From contig JACVTC010000010.1 of the NCBI GenBank assembly GCA_016946835.1, positions 437,501 through 501,500 on the forward strand: DNA of 64,000 nucleotides. Reading direction: 5' to 3'. The notes beneath the pieces were generated by a model. It was given only the letters and a program-made list of their open reading frames with translations, did not search any database and was not told the origin of the DNA. Shown here piece by piece: positions 42,087 through 54,173 of this stretch. Within the stretch, counting starts at the first letter, position 1; every line of letters begins with the position of its first letter. The translations under genes and the position numbers were made by a program. The DNA is from Neocallimastix lanati (nom. inval.). Its lineage: Eukaryota > Neocallimastigomycota > Neocallimastigomycetes > Neocallimastigales > Neocallimastigaceae.

Positions 42087-43611
42087 ATAATTGTATTCAG
42101 TTTTATTATTTTTCACTATATTAATTATTTGTCATTTTATCATGAATACTAATTACGGAATTTTTTCTTAAATAAAATATAAAAGTTAATTATTAAATAT
42201 TAGACAAAAGGAATTTTATATTAATTAAAGTTCAACTTTTTTAAATTAAACTCTATATATAGTAAAAAATTAATATAATTAATTTATTACAAATTATTAT
42301 TATTAATTTTAATTTTGTCTAATATTTAATAATTAAGATTATATTTTATTATAATACTAAGTTATATTAGGAAAAAAAAATAAATTACATATTAATTTAA
42401 TATTATATTAAAATATCAATTATTTTTTTTTTTTATTATTATTTATTATTACTTAATTTAGTATTATATTAATATCAAGTATTTTTTTATTATTATTATT
42501 CATTATTACTTATCTTATTATTATTATATTATTAATTATTTAAAAATTATTCTCAATAATAGTAAATATAGTTTATTATATCATAATATATAAAACTATA
42601 TTTACTATTATGTAATAAAATAAACTTAAAAAATTTCTATTCTTTATTAATAAATAACGGCATTTTCATATATTTATGATTTTTTTAATTCTGAAAAACT
42701 TTAAATATTATATTTATGAGTATTATTGGAGGACAATATTAATTTTATCTCTATATACATTACATACATTACAGCTATCTTAGAAAATAAAATTTTATTT
42801 TTATTTAATTATTGTGAATCATATTATTAAAAGAGGGAAATATTTAGACTTTTAATTATTTCAGATATTTAATATTTTCCTTAATATATATTTAATTATA
42901 AATATATATTAATTTCTTAGTTTTTTTAATAAAATTTTATTGTATATAAATATTTTTGTTAAATTCATGTAGGAACACTTATTTTCATAATAAAATTGTA
43001 TTTAATCTTCAAAAAAAAAAAAAATTTTTTTCATTTTATTATTTTTTTTTTAAATATAATTTTAATTTAGTAAAATATATTTTTTTTATTTAAATCATTG
43101 TAATATTCAAATAGTATGAAACTTTTTCTGAACTATATTAGCATTTAATCTATTTTTGAATAATAGTCAAGGTCAAAATTTATATTTCATTTTAATAAAA
43201 TACTTAGTGGGGGGAAAATAAATAATTATATATTTAAATTAGTTAAAATTTAATAAATTTTCTTTTTTGTAAATTTTTTAAATTTTTTAGTTAATAATTA
43301 TACTAAATTTGAATTTTTAAATTAATTATTTAATTATTACTAAAAAATTTAAAATTATAGTTTTAAAAATAAAATTTTATATAAATATCCTTTTTTTATC
43401 TTTATTTTTATTTTTGTTTTTATTTTTTTTATTTTTTAATTTTATATTAATTATTTGTATTTTATTTTTATTTTTTTTTTATTACAGTGAAAAAATTTTA
43501 ATATTATTATAATATTTTTAGTTAAGTTAAAGTAAATATAAATAATAATAAAATAATATAAAATAAAAAAAAAAATTATATATAAGAAAATTATTAAATA
43601 AAAAAATAAAA
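41404..43611. other. A/T-rich stretch with two small hairpins
   Basis: No gene. TTTTATTTATTTTA repeats at 41420-41490, a 36-base poly-A at 42050-42085, a 24-bp perfect inverted repeat (42186-42209 with 42313-42336) and a 17-bp one (42558-42574 with 42593-42609). The last few hundred bases must serve as the promoter of the next gene. Confidence 0.7.
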
Positions 43612-44929
43612 ATGAATTGTAAAATTTATTGCTTTGTATTAGCATTATTAATCCAAACTATTAATGCTTTTTCTCAAAATAACCTTCCAAAAGGTTCATT
43701 AATTGTTGCAAAAGATGGCTCTGGAAACTACAAAACTGTATTTATTCATAAGAATTATATATATATAAAATATATTCTTGATAAAAGCAATAAAAAATAA
43801 TAATAAAAATAATAATATATATATATATATAAATTAATAATATATATAGGTTCAATCAGCTATTGATGCTTTATCCAGTTCTGCATCTTCTGAACGTGTT
43901 GTATTCATTAAAAGTGGTACTTATAATGAACAAGTATCCATTAAAAAACATTATGTTACTTTAATTGGTGAAAATAAGGATAAGGTAATTATTACTTATG
44001 ATTTAAATAACGCTAAAACTGGTAGTAGTGCTGAATGTGCTACCGTTAAAGTTCAAGCCAATAACTTCAAGGCCTTTGATATTACTTTCCAAAATACTGC
44101 TCCATTCCCAGGTAATAATGCTCAAGCTCCAGCTTTTTATTCTTTAGGTAATGACCACTTCTTCCAAAATTGTAACTTCTTAAGTTACCAAGATACTTTA
44201 CTTTCTTACCAAGGAACTCAATACTTCAAAAAATGTTACATTCGAGGTGTTACTGATTTCATTTGGGGCTACGGACGTGCTGTCTTTGATAGTTGTATTA
44301 TTCATGCTGTTAATAAAGGTGGAAAAGATGCCTACCTTACTGCTAATGGTAATGAAGACAGTAATTTTAAAGCTGGAGGTTTCCTTATCGTTAACTCTCA
44401 AGTTAAAGTTGATAGTGATATAAACTACTATTTAGGTCGTTTATGGAAAAAGAATTGTTACGTCATTTTTGCTAACACTGAACTTCCAGGTTCTCAATTA
44501 AAAAACCCAGGTTGGTTAACTTTTTCTGGTTACGATAACTACAAGAATACTTCAAAGGTTGGTGAATACAAATGTTACGGTAGTAACTATTCTACGGGAG
44601 GTCGTGCTTCATTTGCTACTAATTTCTCAAGTGTTCCATCGATTGCTGAATTCCTTGGTGGTAATATATCTTACGCTTCTAATAGTGTTTATTTCACTAG
44701 TAGTTCATCCGCTGCTTCATCTAGCAATGCTTCATCTAATAATGCTTCCTCTAATAATGCTTCATCTAATAATGCTTCATCTAATAATGCTTCATCTAAT
44801 AATGCTTCATCAAACAAAAACTGTAATTCCTTATGGGCTCAATGCGGTGGTACTAACTTTAACGGAGCTACATGCTGTAGTCAAGGTACTTGCAAATTTA
44901 TTAACCAATGGTACTCCCAATGTCAATAA
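43612..44929 (+). CDS. Secreted pectin methylesterase with CBM1, gene 1
   Basis: Carbohydrate esterase family 8: hydrolyses methyl esters of pectin galacturonates, outside the cell. Two exons, 43612-43737 and 43850-44929, give 401 residues; the intron is GT..AG, phase 0. Residues 1-19 are a signal peptide (hydrophobic core, ending INA-FS). The CE8 domain begins [16 protein letters not shown] and has the catalytic set: [14 protein letters not shown] (Gln/Asp), TDFIWG (Asp), and GRLW (Arg/Trp). A Ser/Asn linker of about six ASSNN repeats leads to a C-terminal CBM1 with six Cys (WAQCGG...CCSQGTC...WYSQC) that binds cellulose. The open frame of exon 1 runs on into the intron, so it should not be read as a 62-residue protein. 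Confidence 0.92.
43738..43849 (+). other. Intron of pectin methylesterase gene 1
   Basis: 112 bp, GTATTT...TATATAG, almost pure A/T. Removal joins ...NYKT to VQSAIDA, the CE8 consensus. Confidence 0.9.
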
Positions 44930-45299
44930 TTTAATTAATTTAAAAATTAACTATAGTATAATAATATAATTAATGATTAATAATTAATAATAATAATCAT
45001 TTCTTATAAATAATTAATATAAATAATTTCAAAAAAAAAAAAAAAAAAAAAATCAAAAACATAGTAATTTTTATACTATTTAATATTATAATGTAAAAAA
45101 AAAAAAAATTGTATTTTAATGAATTTTAAATATAATTTTTTTAATTAATAATATATAATATTTAATTATTGTAACATTCTAAATTAATTTGTATAATATT
45201 AAATGACATATCATAATTTTAAAAAGAAAAAAATAAAAAATATTTTTTTTATTATATGAAATTTTATTTTTTATTAAATTAAAAAATATAATATTAATA
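44930..45299. other. A/T-rich intergenic stretch
   Basis: 3' flank of the esterase gene; homopolymers only, no gene. Confidence 0.7.
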
Positions 45300-45800
45300 T
45301 TTATGTATTGTGTCTCCTTCTTAGTGGAAATGCAGTATATGAAATCTTAAAGATCGGATCAGGGGAAAGAAATCGTTTTATTAATTATATCTTTCAATGA
45401 CCTTTTGAGAGAGTCATCTTTCCAGATTTCAAATTTAGAAGGACTTATGGAATTCCTTAATAATGTTATGCTTATTGTAATAATTTGATTTTTATATTAT
45501 AAATCAATTTGTATACCATTAGACCTATCGTTGTTAAGAACGTCGATGACGAAACGATAAGGCAAAGAAGAAATTCTCATAGAGATACGATTGATAATTT
45601 TTATCCACATTGTGTTCTCATCAATGAAGAAGAGTTAGAGAATGATTCATTCTAGAAACTCATAACCTAACTTTTTAATATTAATATAAAAAATTTCATT
45701 CATTTCTATTTTCATGTTTTTTTATTTTTTTATTTTTATTTTTAATAACTATTATTAAATAAATTATATTCCTAATTTAAAAAAAAAAAAAAAAAAAAAA
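45300..45800 (+). pseudogene. 5'-truncated LINE relic with poly-A tail
   Basis: CTCCTTCTTAGTGGAAATGC begins a broken frame equal to the LINE C-terminal domain (LLSGNAVYEI...FINYIF). The conserved AAGAACGTCGATGACG and GATAAGGCAAAG follow at 45536-45560. The 3' part and the poly-A (45779-45800) match the relic at 40880-41403. The full-length LINE inserted just beyond its tail. Confidence 0.7.
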
Positions 45801-45860
45801 AGCGTAAATATTATATGATGTAAATATAAATTTTTTTTTATACTAATTTAGTTTATTTAA

Positions 45861-46674
45861 CCCAATGATGTGGACTGTTTTTCCAGGTCCATGGAGGGTT
45901 GATGGAAAAGGAATAACCTATATCAGGGGTACTAATTACAGTTTTTGGTGATTCTGATGATAATCGATGGTTATCCTTTCTAAAGTGGCTTCTAGTACGA
46001 AGAGAGAAAACTGGAATACTGGAAGACTGTAGAAAGTGAACCTGATGTTTATAGTGTTTTAAACTAGATATGTAGTAACATTGGAGTTGTATAATTAATA
46101 ATATCATGTAGTTTCTACATATTATCATTGTAATGAATCTATTGTATTTTTTACTTTAGCATTATTTTGTATATGTATTTTTCTATAGTATTATTTATAC
46201 TTTCATGTAGCTATTGTAAAATGGAAATGTAGGAGATTGATTCACTCCAAAGCTTGTGTTTAAGATATTATTTCACGGATGGAAATCTTTTTTATAGTCT
46301 TTCTCTACTAATATTTTTTCTTTTTAAATATACTTTTAGCTAATTTATGATTATTCAACAGAAAATTTTTAACATTTTAAAGTGCTTTTTTAATTGAAAG
46401 AATTACAATCAGTCAAAAGATAAAAAGAAACAATTATTCATTTTAACAGTATATACAAGTAGTTTTGTATCAATAAATTTCTAACCCTTGAATAAATTTA
46501 TAAATATTATATCAGTAATACCGAATAGAATCAATTATTTACAAAATCTAAAATCTATTAAATCATCAAGAACAATTATATATTTCAAGCTTTCAAATAT
46601 TTAACACCAATATTTTTTATTTACTATTTAAAGGGAATTTACTTTCTCTTTTTTTTTTTTATTTTATTTTATTA

Positions 46675-46706
<32 letters not shown>

Positions 46707-46808
46707 ATTTTTTTATCTATTTTTTTTTTTTATTATTTTTTATTATTTTTTATTTTATTCTTCTTTTATTTTATTCTTCTTTTATTTTATTTTTTAGGCT
46801 TTCTTGAA
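45861..46808 (+). other. LINE 5' untranslated region
   Basis: 45861-46140 is repeated in inverted form at 7340-7592 and directly at 63384-63665, which fixes it as the 5' end of the LINE family. LINE 5' regions usually hold an internal promoter; none can be pinpointed. The 91-codon minus-strand frame here is an artefact. 46660-46800 is T-rich and runs into the start codon. Confidence 0.75.
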
Positions 46809-49800
46809 ATGGATAATACTTCTTCAAATTCAGCAACTATACCTGTTTTACGGCGTGGCCTTCGAAGATACGATATTCAGAATAAAGATTTCATTCTTAT
46901 CTTTATTCATGATCTTCAATCATGGTCTGTTAGTAAACTTTGGGAATTTCTTAGTAAACGTATTTCCAATTGCAATGAAATAGTTCATGGAATTACAAAA
47001 AAACACACACCTAATATGGAAAATTACTTCATTTTAAGGATAAACTATGATAAACCCATTTATTACCTAAATATTCTATTTCTTCTTACCCATTGCCTTC
47101 CAATCAATAAAATTAATTGGATCCAAACCGACAAAATCAGAACTTTCAGTGAAGTTAAGAAATTTAACAACAAATTTTCTTCTTTTAAAACTAAATCAAT
47201 GGTTAAAGATTTTCTTTATAGTAATATTTACTCACCGTCTACTCAGTTCTTTAATCTTTGTGTCAGTTGGAACATTAATGGATGGAATGATGAAAAACGT
47301 GATGGTATTAGATACTTTAATGAAATTTTTAAACCCATCTGTATTTGCTTGCAAGAGGTCGGTAATAGCCAATACCTTAATGTACATTCAAATAATTACC
47401 CATTTCTTTGTCACTATAATACAATTTTACGAAAAGCTGATCCGAATATACCCGGTATGAGAGGTCTTAGTATAAGTGTACATCGTTCTTGTTCATTTTC
47501 TCCTGATCCTTTTGAATATAAGTATATCATTTCTGTCAACATTACTTCTTTTTGGGGAATTAAATGCACTATTGGTAATATTTATGTTCCTACAGTCACT
47601 CATAAGGAAGAAAGAAAGAATACCTTTTCAGAAATTACTAATTGGATAAAGAAACATACTAATACACCTTCTATTCTTGTAGGTGACTTTAATATATCTA
47701 AATCCCAATTAGTAAGTTTACTTAATAAATCATCTCATCAGTAGCTCACTAAAAAATTGTCAGGTCTCGATTTCACATGGGCTCGGGATGGTAGATCGTC
47801 TTGAATTGATCATGTTTTATTTAATTGTAAAATGAAGGAATACATTAATAAGGTATCTGTTTGTAGTACATTCAATGATATACCTGACCACTTCCCTCTT
47901 ATCCTTTCCTGTAAGAAAGATGACTCAGAAGGTTTTCGTGCTCCTACTCCTTCTAGAAGATTCAAGTGGTCCCAACGCATGTGTAATGAAAAGCATAATG
48001 AAATATTCTCAAGTAACTACTTCTCAATTCTTCTTAATGAATTTGATGATAATAAAGAATTAAATTCTAATGAAATGGTCAGTAAATTTATAGAAACAGC
48101 TAATAAAGTTGGTGATAAAGTTCATGCTAGAGTTCCTTGTGATCTTAAAGGCTCAGCTTTCCACTGCCCTTATTATATCAAGAAACTTTCTCATGAAAAA
48201 CATGTTGCATTTAATGAAATCAAAAATTTTTCTTTAGGTTCTAATCTTGAAAACCTTGATGAATTTTAAAAATTTGCTTCGTGAGTATAAAAATATATGT
48301 GGTAAAGTCAGGTCAATTAAGTTTTCTATTAAATCAAAACAATTTCATCAGTCAATAGAATCTGCATGTAATGATTTCCGTAATAAAAATGCTAGGAGTG
48401 CTTGGTTAAAATTAAAGAAGCTATCTCACCCTATGTACTCTAATTCTATTTCGTCAAGTGTTTTAAAGGACAAGCAGGGTAACTTTTTATTTTCTCATTC
48501 GGATCAATTAAATCGATTTGCTGAACATTACAGTGAACTAGCTTCTGATGTTACTCAACACAGTTTGGATAATGAATACTGGGTAAATTTATTTGGAACT
48601 AATCCTAATAATAATCCTACTTGGGATATTAATGATTCTATTACTATGGAAGAAATTCAAAACACTGTGCTTGAAATGAAAAATAATAAAGCTCCTGGAC
48701 ACGATGGTATTCCGATTGAATTTTTTAAAGCCTTCTTTAGTAAGTCTGATTTATCCGATAATCAAGATGATTCTTCAGATGTTCACTACTCTAAGTGTGC
48801 TAAATGTTTACTTTCATTATTTAATAAAATCTGGGATGGTGATTTCCCTGAAGAGTGGAATTCGGCTTCTATAATATCAATTCCAAAAAAAGGAGATCTT
48901 TCGGATTGTAATAATTATCGTGGTATTTCTCTTATTAATGTTGGCTTAAAAATTATTTCAAAGATTGTTACTAATAGAATTGCTAAATAAGCCCTTGAAC
49001 ATAAATTTGTTAGACCTGAACAATTTGGATTTAGAAATAAAGAAGAATGCATAAGTTTATATATTTCAATTAGAGAGATATGTCAAAGAAGAAAATTTAA
49101 AGGAAATTTTACTTATCTTGCTTTTCTCGATCTTAAAAAAGCCTATGATTCAGTACCTATCTTTAATATTTTGACCAAATTATATAACTTAGGAATTAGA
49201 AATAAATGTCATCTGTTTTTAAAGAATCTTTATCTATCTTCTAAAGCTCGTGCTTTTTTTAATGGTAATCTTTCAGAAGAATTTTCGATTAATTTGGGAT
49301 GTTAGACAAGGATGCCCTCTATCTCCTATTTTATTCAATTTGTTCATTAATGATGTACTGGATAATTGTGGTAAGTATGGTGTATATTTAGATTCTCAAT
49401 ATTGTTGTGGTGGACTTTTTGCTGATGATATTGTTTTAGTAGCTCCATCTAAACAAGCTCTTAAGAAAATTTTGAATAAACTTCATGAATGGGCTATTAC
49501 GAATGAAATGATTTTTGGAATTAATAAGTGTGCTACTCTTGTTGTAAAACCGATTAACTTTGTTAAACCGATAAACTATGAAGATCCATCTTTCTTTATT
49601 GGTAGTAAAAAATTACCTAAAACTGACAACTACACTTATCTTGGTATTCCTTTTGATGAATCTTTATCACTGAAACCTATACAATCCAAATTAAACAGTA
49701 ATTTAAATGTCAAGTTAAATTTGTACTTTCGATTTCTTATTAATAAATCTGTTCCTCTCCCATTGAAGAAACATGTTTTAATTTCGTTTATTCTTAGTCT

Positions 49801-50935
49801 TGTAATATATTATGCTCCTCTCTTTGGTTCAAATAAGAGCAGATGTTCTAAAGCTCAAAAAATTATTAATAGAGGACTTTATTGGAGTTATGGATTTAAA
49901 TCTCGCAATTCTTCTGTTAGTCTCTATGATATTACTCGTGAATTGAGAATACCTCCTCTTTCAGCTGTCTGTGCTATATCTCAATTACGATGCTTTAGAA
50001 AAAGGAAAAATTCTTCATGTATTATTAATCATCTCACTAATAATATTCCTACTATGTCACATTACTCATGGACTAAAGAATCAAGGACTTTGGATAAGAA
50101 ATTAAATGGTAAGAAAACATGTGAAATAAAAAAGTTTTATTGGGAAAGAGATGTCTTCAAACCCTCAAAAGCCAAAAAAGCAATTATTTACAAGGAGAAT
50201 GATTTTGGATTTATTTCAGAAATCAGAAACTTAACATTTCAATATCCTAAGTATCAGTTGGGATTCTTTTGGATTTCTCGAATTAGGTGTGGTTTTAAAT
50301 TTGACATTAGTATTTCCATTAAAAGAAAAATCGTCTCAGAAGATTGCCCTAAATGTTGCCCTTGTTGTGGTGTTAGTGTACCTAGCTTTTCTCACTGGAT
50401 CTTTGCCTGTAAAGAATTGGAAAATTACAGAAATAAATCTTTACCTTTTCTAGATGATCTCTTTTTGAAGTTTGCAATGATAATTGAATAAAAATCCTTG
50501 GATGTTTCTTTAGATTCAGAAAAGGATTATGATAATAATATTTATTATTATATATTGAGTGCACTTCTTGGTAGGCGTTCAATATATTCAAAAATTAAAG
50601 TTAATGATGGGGAACAAAGTCAATTAGTTGACAATATTTTTAAACAAAGTTCAACTTCGTCAACTGTTCCGTATTTTGTGGGGATTGCGGAGTTTCTAAC
50701 AAACGTAATACCATTTATTTGTCGATCTTTTAGTTTGATGATGAAATGGTATTCCGTTGAATCTACCGTTACCAAGAGCGTCGACGTCGAAATGATAAGG
50801 CATGGATTTTCACCTCCAGATACAGATTCGATTGATAACACTAATACTGAAATTATTACTCGCAATAATGGACGTGGTGTTATTATCGAGGAATGGGAAA
50901 AGTTAGAGGCTATTGCTTCTAACGCACTTTTATAA
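46809..50935 (+). pseudogene. LINE polyprotein: endonuclease, reverse transcriptase, novel C-terminus
   Basis: Segments 46809-48269, about 48247-49295 and about 49290-50935 are three frames of one gene. Lesions: TAG 47742, TGA 47802, frameshift near 48260, TAA 48988, one-base frameshift near 49298, TAA 50489. About 155 N-terminal residues precede an APE-type endonuclease (SWNINGW, CLQEV, GMRGLSISV, GNIYVP, VGDFN). The reverse transcriptase shows APGHDGIP, IPKKGD, NYRGISL, FLDLKKAYDSV, GCPLSPILFNLFIND and FADD. A CCHC-like knuckle follows (CCPCCG...HWIFAC, near 50355-50410). The last roughly 150 codons (50492-50935), with LGRRSIYSKIKVNDGEQ and TKSVDVEMIRHG, form a domain I do not recognise but which recurs in all relics. 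Clade (Tad1-like or other) is not decided. Confidence 0.9.
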
Positions 50936-51040
50936 TTTTATAATATATAATATTTTATTTTATGTATTTTATTTGTTATTTTTTCATTTAATTTCATGTA
51001 ATTTTATTATTATTATAAATTAAATAAAGTTATTTTCTAA

Positions 51041-51072
<32 letters not shown>

Positions 51073-51104
51073 TTAGTTTATTTAATTATATATATATATA
51101 TTCA

Positions 51105-51536
51105 GATTATTCAAAAAAGCCATTCTTGGCACAATCTACTGCTCTCTTTACAGAAATTATGCCTAGGGCTAATACCAGTCAAGGATTGTCTATTCCGACG
51201 GTATAAGCGCAAATTAACTAGGAGCGTCAACGATGAAAATACAATAAGACAAGTCAGCAGGGCCAATGCCTCTGAAGGAGAAGACCATAATTTCTTTCAG
51301 ATAATCAATTCAAACCCTAATCCGAAATAATAATTTTCTTAAAATAAAAATATTATAATTTGAAGGTGAGGTTCGTTGCATATGAATTTTTTTTTCTGAA
51401 TTTATCTGTACATTTTACTTTGAATATTACTTTTTATTTCTCATTACTATTCTAAATATTATTATGTTCAAATTGAACAAATAATATTTATTTTTAATTT
51501 ATTAATAAAGTGTTTTTTATAAAAAAAAAAAAAAAA
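51105..51536 (+). pseudogene. 5'-truncated LINE relic with poly-A tail
   Basis: AGGAGCGTCAACGATG followed by AATACAATAAGACAAG, then CAGCAGGGCCAATGCCTCTGAAGG (split here by position 51262), equals the conserved end of the LINE C-terminal domain in the diverged form also seen at 40285 and 20290. An AATAAAG signal and poly-A (51521-51536) close it. Confidence 0.65.
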
Positions 51537-53232
51537 TTTTTTTTATGTAATTAATAAATGAATAAATAAATAAAGTTTAAAATTGGTAATAATTGAGGTA
51601 GTAAATAAAAAAAAAATTCAAAATATTATTGTGAATTCAAATATTATTTAATTTTTTTTTTTTTTTCATTATATTTTATATTTTTTTATTTTAGATCATA
51701 ATAAAATATATAATTTTTTATTATTATTATTTTTTCTTTTTGGTTTATTTTATTATTAATATTATAAGATTTTCTTATTAAATAACAGAAGTTAAATAAA
51801 ATATTTATAATGTTTAATATGATAAATATATAATTTAATTCCAAATTTCTATATTCTTACAAAGCTTAGTGATATTGGTACCTTTTTTTTTAATTCAATC
51901 ATAAAATTAAAATTTAAAATTTTCCCTTTATTTTTCATTGTGTTACATTTTTTATTAAATTTTATTTTTAATTTTATACATTTTTAAGCATATATTCTTT
52001 CCTAACATATTTATAATGTATTTTTTTATTTACAATTTATTCAATATCTTAATTTCTTCAATAATTAATAAATAAAGCAAGAGAAGTGTATTTTCTATCT
52101 TGCCTTAAAAAAAAAAATTTCTATTGGTAATTAGCATCCTTAATATTAAAATAACTTATAATAAAAATTTATAAAATCAATTATAGTTAATTATAAAATT
52201 TAATTTTTTTAACAAATGATATATATTAGTATTATTTATTTAATTATTTTGTTTTTATTAAATATATATATTTCTTAATAAAAAAAATATATATATATTT
52301 CAAATTAAATTTTTAAATTGTTTCATTATATTTACGGAATTTAATTGTTTATGAAAGTATTATATAAATTAATTTTGTTTGTTTTGATTTGGTAGCAATA
52401 TTCATTAACAAAAAGGAACATAAATAATTAATATGTTAATAACAATTAGTATAATATATAATAATAAATACAATAATTAAGAAGTATAAAAAAATATTTA
52501 TTCTTTTAATTGTAAATATAAAAATTTTAATTATTATAAAAATAGAAATGATAAAAAAAAAAAAAAATAATAATATAATAATACAAAAAAAATTTATTTA
52601 TTTTTTTTTTTTATAAATTATTATTTAATTAATAATTATATAATTTTATTAATAGTAATAATAATAACAATATGGTATAATTTTATTTAAATACTTTAAA
52701 TTAATGATTTCCTATATATACTATATATAGTTACACATACCGTTATTACTGATTTATTTTTTTGTTTTATTATTACTCATATTTATTAATTTAATTTAAT
52801 TTTAATCTTAAAAAAAAGATTAAATTTTTTTTTAAAAAAATTGTGTAACATTATTATTTAAAATTTATAAATTTATTGAATAAATATTAATGTTTTCCTT
52901 CTCATTTAAATATTTATTTGCTAATATAAAGAAAATTTTGATTAAGAATGAAATTTAATAAAAAGAATTTACAACTCTCATAATAACTTATAAAGATATT
53001 ATTAGATTTTAAATATTTTTTATAATAATTTTATATTTTAATTGGAATTAAAATAAATATTTATTTTAATTATAACAAATCTCCGAGAAAAGGAAAAGTA
53101 TTTTAATTTTTATTGAAGTATTAAATTTTTATTGTTTAATACTTCAATCGCTGACTATAGTAATTCTGACTACTGACTTTTTTTTTTATTTTTCAAAAAG
53201 AAATTTAAAATTTATATTACAGTTAAAAATAT

Positions 53233-53275
<43 letters not shown>

Positions 53276-53793
53276 TTTATTTATTTATTTCCCGTGTGTA
53301 CCGCCTTATGCCTAAAAAAATGATATTTCATAAATTTTGTTTATTAAATGAGTTAAATATATATATATAAATATATATTTTTTATTTTATTTTATTTTTA
53401 ATTAATTAAATGATATAAAATATTTTTTTAAATATTTTCAAAAAAAAAAAAATATATATATATATATATCATTTTGTAATATTTCCTGTTACAAGATTTT
53501 AATTATTTACATTAAAATGATATTTTTTTTCATACTAAATTATTTTTGGTTTTGTTTTTCCTTATATATTATTATTTATTATAATTATTATTTATTATTT
53601 TTATCATTTATAATTATTATTTATTATTATTTTTTAATTATTACAATATTAGTATAAAATAAGTTTTTTTTTTTTTTGAAAATTAATATATATATGAAAG
53701 TTAAATATATTATACTTTAATATAATCTAATATTTATTTATGATTATAAAAAAATTTTTTTTGTTGTTAATTTTATGTATTATTAAGTATAGT

Positions 53794-53825
<32 letters not shown>

Positions 53826-54173
53826 TTTAAATTTTCTATTGTACAATTAATTTTAATTTAAATTTTATTAATGATATAAATTAAAAATTTATTAATTAAT
53901 ATTAATAATATATTCTAAAATATATGATAGCATTTATTAAATTATTAAATTATACTTTATTATTTGCGGCAATTTTTTTTTCTATTTAATATAGAAAATT
54001 GTTTTTATTAATATAATATTTATATATAAATAATAATGTTTTTTTTTCTAAATATAAAAAGATTTATTTTGAACTTTTTTTTTATCTTTAAGAATTAATT
54101 TTAAAATTTTATTAGTAAATATTATATTATAGTGTAAATAAAGATTTAATTTTTTAAAATAATTCATATAACA
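51537..54173. other. A/T-rich stretch with one more LINE 3' tail
   Basis: 51545-51610 matches 20795-20860 (dispersed repeat). 52065-52118 (AATAAAGCAAGAGAAGTGTA...TCTTGCCTTAAAAA) resembles the 3' end of the LINE copy at 63190-63249. There is a 44-base poly-T (about 53230-53273). No gene. The end of the stretch must act as promoter for the next esterase gene. Confidence 0.6.

Larger units (their letters stand above)
45861..51072 (+). mobile_element. Full-length non-LTR retrotransposon (LINE), inactivated
   Basis: Flanked by a 13-bp target duplication TTAGTTTATTTAA (45848-45860 and 51073-51085) and ending in a poly-A run of about 29 bases. It contains a 5' untranslated region (45861-46808), one long reading frame (endonuclease, reverse transcriptase, zinc knuckle, extra C-terminal domain) and a short 3' untranslated region with an AATAAAG signal. 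The frame carries four stops and two frameshifts. Confidence 0.9.

Noticed and set aside
43612-43800. Separate 62-residue secreted protein
   Set aside because: It is exon 1 of the first pectin methylesterase gene running into its intron; the esterase consensus resumes exactly after the AG at 43849.
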